From the NCBI GenBank assembly GCA_010672825.2, contig JAAHFU020000005.1:434001-498000 (forward strand): a stretch of DNA of 64,000 bases, given 5' to 3'. Shown here in pieces: positions 61,332 to 64,000 of this stretch. The notes below the pieces were generated by a model that saw only the letters and a program-made list of their open reading frames with translations, was not told the origin of the DNA and did no database searches. Both the position numbers and the translations under genes were made by a program. The stretch is from Leptolyngbya sp. SIO1E4. Its GTDB lineage: Bacteria > Cyanobacteriota > Cyanobacteriia > Phormidesmidales > Phormidesmidaceae. Each line of letters starts with the position of its first letter. Position 1 is the stretch's first letter.

Positions 61332-61955
61332 ATGCCCAGTAACTATCCAGGATTTGGCTATCCTGCCGATCGAGAAACCGTCAGTGCTGCCAAGGTCAAA
61401 GCCCTAGAATCGCTGCTGATTGAGAAGGGCGTGATTACCAGCAATACGGTCGATACCGTGCTCAGCCATTTTGAGACCAAGATGGGGCCGTTTAACGGGG
61501 CCAAGCTGGTGGCGCGGGCGTGGGTAGACCCCGAATTCAAAGAGTTGCTAGTAGCCGACTGCAATGCCGCCTGCCAGCAAATGGATTTTCCTGAAGGCAT
61601 GTCCGGGGCTGAAGGGGAGCACATGCGCGTGGCCGAAAACACGCCAGAAGTCCATAACGTTATTGTCTGTACCCTGTGTTCCTGTTATCCCTGGCCCACC
61701 CTGGGGCTGCCCCCCTACTGGTACAAAGACCCGACGTTTCGGGCGCGAGTCACGCGGGAACCGCGCGTCGTTTTGTCAGAGTTTGGGGTAGAGCTGGACG
61801 ATTCGGTCGAGGTGCGCCTGTGGGATACCAGCGGTCAGATTCGCTGGTGGGTGCTGCCCATGCGGCCTGCGGGCACTGAAGGCATGAGTGAGGAAGAGCT
61901 CGCGGCTCTGCTCACGCCGGAGGCCATGATGGGCGTGGCGACGGTCAAGGTTTAA
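61332..61955 (+). CDS. cobalt-type nitrile hydratase alpha subunit (set 3)
   Basis: 207 residues, ATG after GAGAGGAG. Claw [10 protein letters not shown] with C113, C116 and C118; cobalt-type Thr. [56 protein letters not shown] and VRLWDTSGQIRWWVLPMRPA follow. The last block has TSGQIRW where sets 1 and 2 have SNADLRY/SNADTRY, which lines the substrate pocket, so specificity may differ. Followed by the accessory gene. Confidence 0.94.
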   Translation: MPSNYPGFGYPADRETVSAAKVKALESLLIEKGVITSNTVDTVLSHFETKMGPFNGAKLVARAWVDPEFKELLVADCNAACQQMDFPEGMSGAEGEHMRVAENTPEVHNVIVCTLCSCYPWPTLGLPPYWYKDPTFRARVTREPRVVLSEFGVELDDSVEVRLWDTSGQIRWWVLPMRPAGTEGMSEEELAALLTPEAMMGVATVKV

Positions 61956-62017
61956 GCCCCTTGCCTGCTGCCCCCTGACAACGACCCTCCAATTCAGTTC
62001 TCCATTTGTCTCTGGTC

Positions 62018-62371
62018 ATGTTTACTAAATTTGAACACTTTGCCGCCACCAGTTTGATGGGCTCTCCTGAAGAGGCACCCCCCCGTCAGGATGGACATCT
62101 CCAGTTCGATCGCGAGTGGGAAAAGCTGGCCTTTGGGGTAGCGATCGCCCTTTCTAAGCAGGGCTATTTTGAATGGGAAGACTTTCGTCAAACGCTGATC
62201 GCTACCATCGCCGATTGGGAAGCAACCCACGAGCTAGATGACCCCGAGTGGGACTATTACCAGTGCTGGCTGGCCGCCCTTGAAAAATTGGTGGTCGATG
62301 CTGAGGTTGTGGATGCTAAGGAATGGCAAACCCTTGTGGTTCAACTGCTGGATTGCAAAGCCACGACCTGA
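62018..62371 (+). CDS. nitrile hydratase accessory protein (P14K-like, set 3)
   Basis: 117 residues from ATG 62018 (a TTG four codons upstream is less likely). FDREWEKLAFGVAIALSKQG, YFEWEDFRQTLIATIADWEA and YYQCWLAALEKLVVDAEVV give the pattern of NHase activator subunits that swap with beta to deliver metal. Completes the classic order beta, alpha, accessory of cobalt nitrile hydratases. Only weakly similar to the accessory protein of set 1. Confidence 0.88.
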   Translation: MFTKFEHFAATSLMGSPEEAPPRQDGHLQFDREWEKLAFGVAIALSKQGYFEWEDFRQTLIATIADWEATHELDDPEWDYYQCWLAALEKLVVDAEVVDAKEWQTLVVQLLDCKATT

Positions 62372-62507
62372 CCATCGCCCTGCTCTCAGCTAACAGCTCA
62401 CTTTTGTCGACAAATTCTGCATTCCGTTGTGCCAGGCGGGCTTGTGATTTTCTGCATCCTTGTTCAGTTTCTACTCTTCTATTCATCCCTCAATCGGGAG
62501 TCTTCTC

Positions 62508-62975
62508 ATGATTCGTCAGCTTCAATCCCTATATTCATGCCCATTTTCGCCAATGCTAAAAGCAGCAGCAGCACGATCTCTCCGACCGATTAAAACCAGC
62601 TTGATCGCGCTCTTCGGGGCTTTATGCTTGCTCTCGGTTGCCTTGCCAGCGATGGCCCACCACCCCTTTGGGGCATGACACCCGATAACTGGGTGCAGGG
62701 ATTTTTATCTGGTCTGGGGCACCCCGTCATTGGCCCTGACCACCTTGTTTTCACGATTATCATGGGCCTGTTAGCGACTCAACTTAAGCCCCATTGGCTC
62801 GTTCCTGCAGCGTTTCTGGCGGCGGCGTTGGTCGGTACCGACCTCCACTTGATGGCCCTCGATCTACCCGCTCCAGAGTTTGTGATTTCGCTGTCGGTTT
62901 TAGTGTTTGGCGTGCTGGCCGTTTTTGGGCAAAAACTCAACCTAGTTGCAGTGGTGGCCCTCGCGGTAATAAGGT
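62508..62975 (+). pseudogene. HupE/UreJ-type Ni/Co permease gene, frameshifted and cut by IS remnant
   Basis: Starts at ATG 62508 with CGGGAG upstream; signal-like segment LIALFGALCLLSVALPAMA, then HHPFG and a premature TGA. One missing G in the run at 62670-62673 would restore HHPFGGMTPDNWVQGF. The second frame continues with the family motif GLGHPVIGPDH and two helices, then breaks near 62970 where ISL3-type transposase sequence starts on the other strand. HupE proteins carry nickel or cobalt, which fits the cobalt hydratases. The missing base could be an assembly error, but the 3' loss could not. Confidence 0.85.
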
Positions 62976-63560
62976 CGTGGCTTGTAGGGATCGAGCAGGC
63001 TGCGCCCGAACGTGGCACGGCGCGTGGGGATCTCTGGAAAGTCTGGCAAGTGACCGTAGCGTTCAACGGTTTTGAGACTAACGCCTAGCTTCTGTGCAAT
63101 CGCGGCTTGCAGCCATCCCTGTTCCCGCAAGGATTTGATCGTCTGCTGTTGCTCTATCTTTCGGTGTTGGTTTTGTCGGATTCGTTGCTGTGCCATCTCC
63201 GTGGCAGTTGGCTGTGGGATCGCCACGACGATTTCTTCAGGAGTGCTGCAAGGGTGATCTGATGCTGTACTTGTTCAGCCGCTTTCAGCTCCCTGCGGTA
63301 GCTACCAAACACTTGCTCTAAAGTTTCACTCAAGTTCTTGACCAAGTGAAAGCAATCAGCAACTTACATCGCCTCTGGTGCGCCTTCACTCATGGCCCGT
63401 TTGTCGGTTTTGGAGCGGTCGCGTGAGAGCACTTCTACACCCGGGTGGGCCTGTGGCCACTCGATCAAGATTTCTGCCTGACGGTCTGCCAGTAAGGCAA
63501 CCAGTTGATGCGTTCCAATTGAATCGCTCGATGCAATTGCACCTTGCGGCAGCGCGTATT
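62975..63560 (-). mobile_element. degenerate ISL3-family transposase remnant
   Basis: Minus strand, three broken pieces of one transposase: LIEWPQAHPGVEVLSRDRSK then RAMSEGAPEAM ending at TAA (63364-63366); next, in the same frame, FHLVKNLSETLEQVFGSYRR; then after a frameshift near 63220 a helix-turn-helix part (AIAQKLGVSLKTVERYGHLP) and SLLDPYKP. The VEVLSRDRS and FHLVKNL blocks are ISL3 transposase signatures. No intact ends or target duplication found. Its left edge interrupts hupE. Confidence 0.82.
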
Positions 63561-63886
63561 ATAGCCTAGCTCATCATCAGGAGCTTGAAGTTACTTGACT
63601 ATCCTAAATTTCTCCTCATTTTCCTACAGGCTGCTTGCCCTAATTTTCAGGGGTTTTATCATAAGGGATGTAAACGGATGGACTTAGCGATGTAAGGAAT
63701 TATGGCCTTGTTCAGTTGAGTCCAGTACATCTGGGGCAAGACAGGGTCTGGGGTTTGGGGTCTAGGGTGTGCTTGATTAGCCTGCATACTGCTATATGTA
63801 ATAGCCTTCTTCAGCCTCCAATTTCGGAGGATACAGAAGGCGATCTACCTCAATTTCAGCAGCTGTCGGCCTCAGGTGTGTAAGCC
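63561..63886. other. gap holding repeat copy 2, no gene seen
   Basis: No coding frame. Contains the dispersed repeat at 63709-63797. The part 63800-63880 precedes the stop of the outer-membrane gene. Confidence 0.5.
63709..63797 (-). repeat. dispersed intergenic repeat, copy 2
   Basis: Inverted copy of the repeat at 41135-41226. On this strand it reads ACAGGGTCTGGGGTTTGGGG then TCTAGGGTGTGCTTGAT, the reverse complement of the core of copy 1. The two copies flank the region from the Ni/peptide importer to the hydratase island. Confidence 0.75.
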
Positions 63887-64000
63887 CTAAAAGAAGGAGA
63901 TGTCGATTGAGAAGTAAAGGCCGTTTTCCTGAAGGCTGTCTTCGTCAGAGTCGATGGAAATCAGAGGAATGCCCCAATCGAAGCGAGTAGTGAAATTTTC
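63887..64000 (-). CDS. C-terminal end of FhaC/ShlB-like outer-membrane protein (partial)
   Basis: 37 codons at the window edge, stop at 63887-63889. Reads FTTRFDWGIPLISIDSDEDS then LQENGLYFSIDISFF. WGIPL and LQENGLYFSI close the beta-barrel of FhaC/ShlB-type two-partner secretion transporters in cyanobacteria; an Omp85-related protein is the alternative. The 5' part lies beyond base 64000. Confidence 0.6.
   Translation of the reverse strand, partial: ENFTTRFDWGIPLISIDSDEDSLQENGLYFSIDISFF

Overview
The window is cyanobacterial. The octamer GCGATCGC and its core (HIP1-type repeats) are scattered through most genes, TonB receptors carry N-terminal AMIN domains, and Uma2/DUF820 nuclease genes, PEP-CTERM proteins and DUF433/DUF5615 pairs are present. 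Base composition is moderate. A filamentous Leptolyngbya/Phormidesmis-like genome would fit, but this is inference.

The left 41 kb is an iron-siderophore region built from two similar modules. Module 1 (2.6-13.1 kb) holds an AraC regulator, a Uma2 gene, an AMIN-TonB receptor, an iron-siderophore binding lipoprotein, and a giant fused ABC transporter (TMD-NBD-TMD-NBD behind a STAS/SpoIIAA-like domain) coupled to a small protein. Module 2 (25.9-40.9 kb) holds two half-size ABC transporters, three methyltransferase genes (one truncated), two GNAT genes, an AraC regulator, a second AMIN-TonB receptor plus binding lipoprotein, two Uma2 genes and an O-methyltransferase. A partial TonB receptor opens the window. 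Paired imperfect repeats spaced 21-22 bp lie upstream of both complete receptors, the fused transporter and the O-methyltransferase, and are candidate AraC operators. Decayed copies of the same gene types (receptor, binding protein, O-methyltransferase, AraC, Uma2) lie between the intact genes, so the modules look duplicated and partly eroded. Unrelated genes between 15 and 25 kb are an RTX-repeat serine hydrolase, a fatty-acid-desaturase-like protein, two PEP-CTERM proteins, pyroglutamyl peptidase and a DUF2330 protein.

From 41.4 to 47.6 kb lies a complete Ni/peptide-type ABC importer (binding lipoprotein, two permeases, two ATPases) with a DUF433/DUF5615 toxin-antitoxin-like pair inside it and a small coupled protein at its end.

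From 47.7 to 62.9 kb is the most unusual part: three different nitrile-hydratase/thiocyanate-hydrolase-like enzymes, all with the cobalt-type claw CTLCSC. Set 1 (minus strand) is alpha, split beta-N and beta-C, and a P14K-like accessory protein. Set 2 (beta, alpha) directly follows and is translationally coupled to a nitrate/taurine-type ABC importer. Set 3 is beta, alpha and accessory. Around them are a cysteine hydrolase of the isochorismatase family (possible amidase), a second taurine-type ABC importer, an Lrp/AsnC regulator, a DUF1097 membrane protein, a COG0523 metallochaperone GTPase, and a HupE-type Ni/Co permease gene broken by a one-base frameshift and a degenerate ISL3-family element. 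Together this reads as an import, hydration and deamidation island for small nitrogenous compounds (nitriles, cyanide derivatives or thiocyanate), with its own cobalt handling. The substrate cannot be read from the sequence. The window ends in the 3' end of a FhaC/ShlB-like outer-membrane protein on the minus strand.
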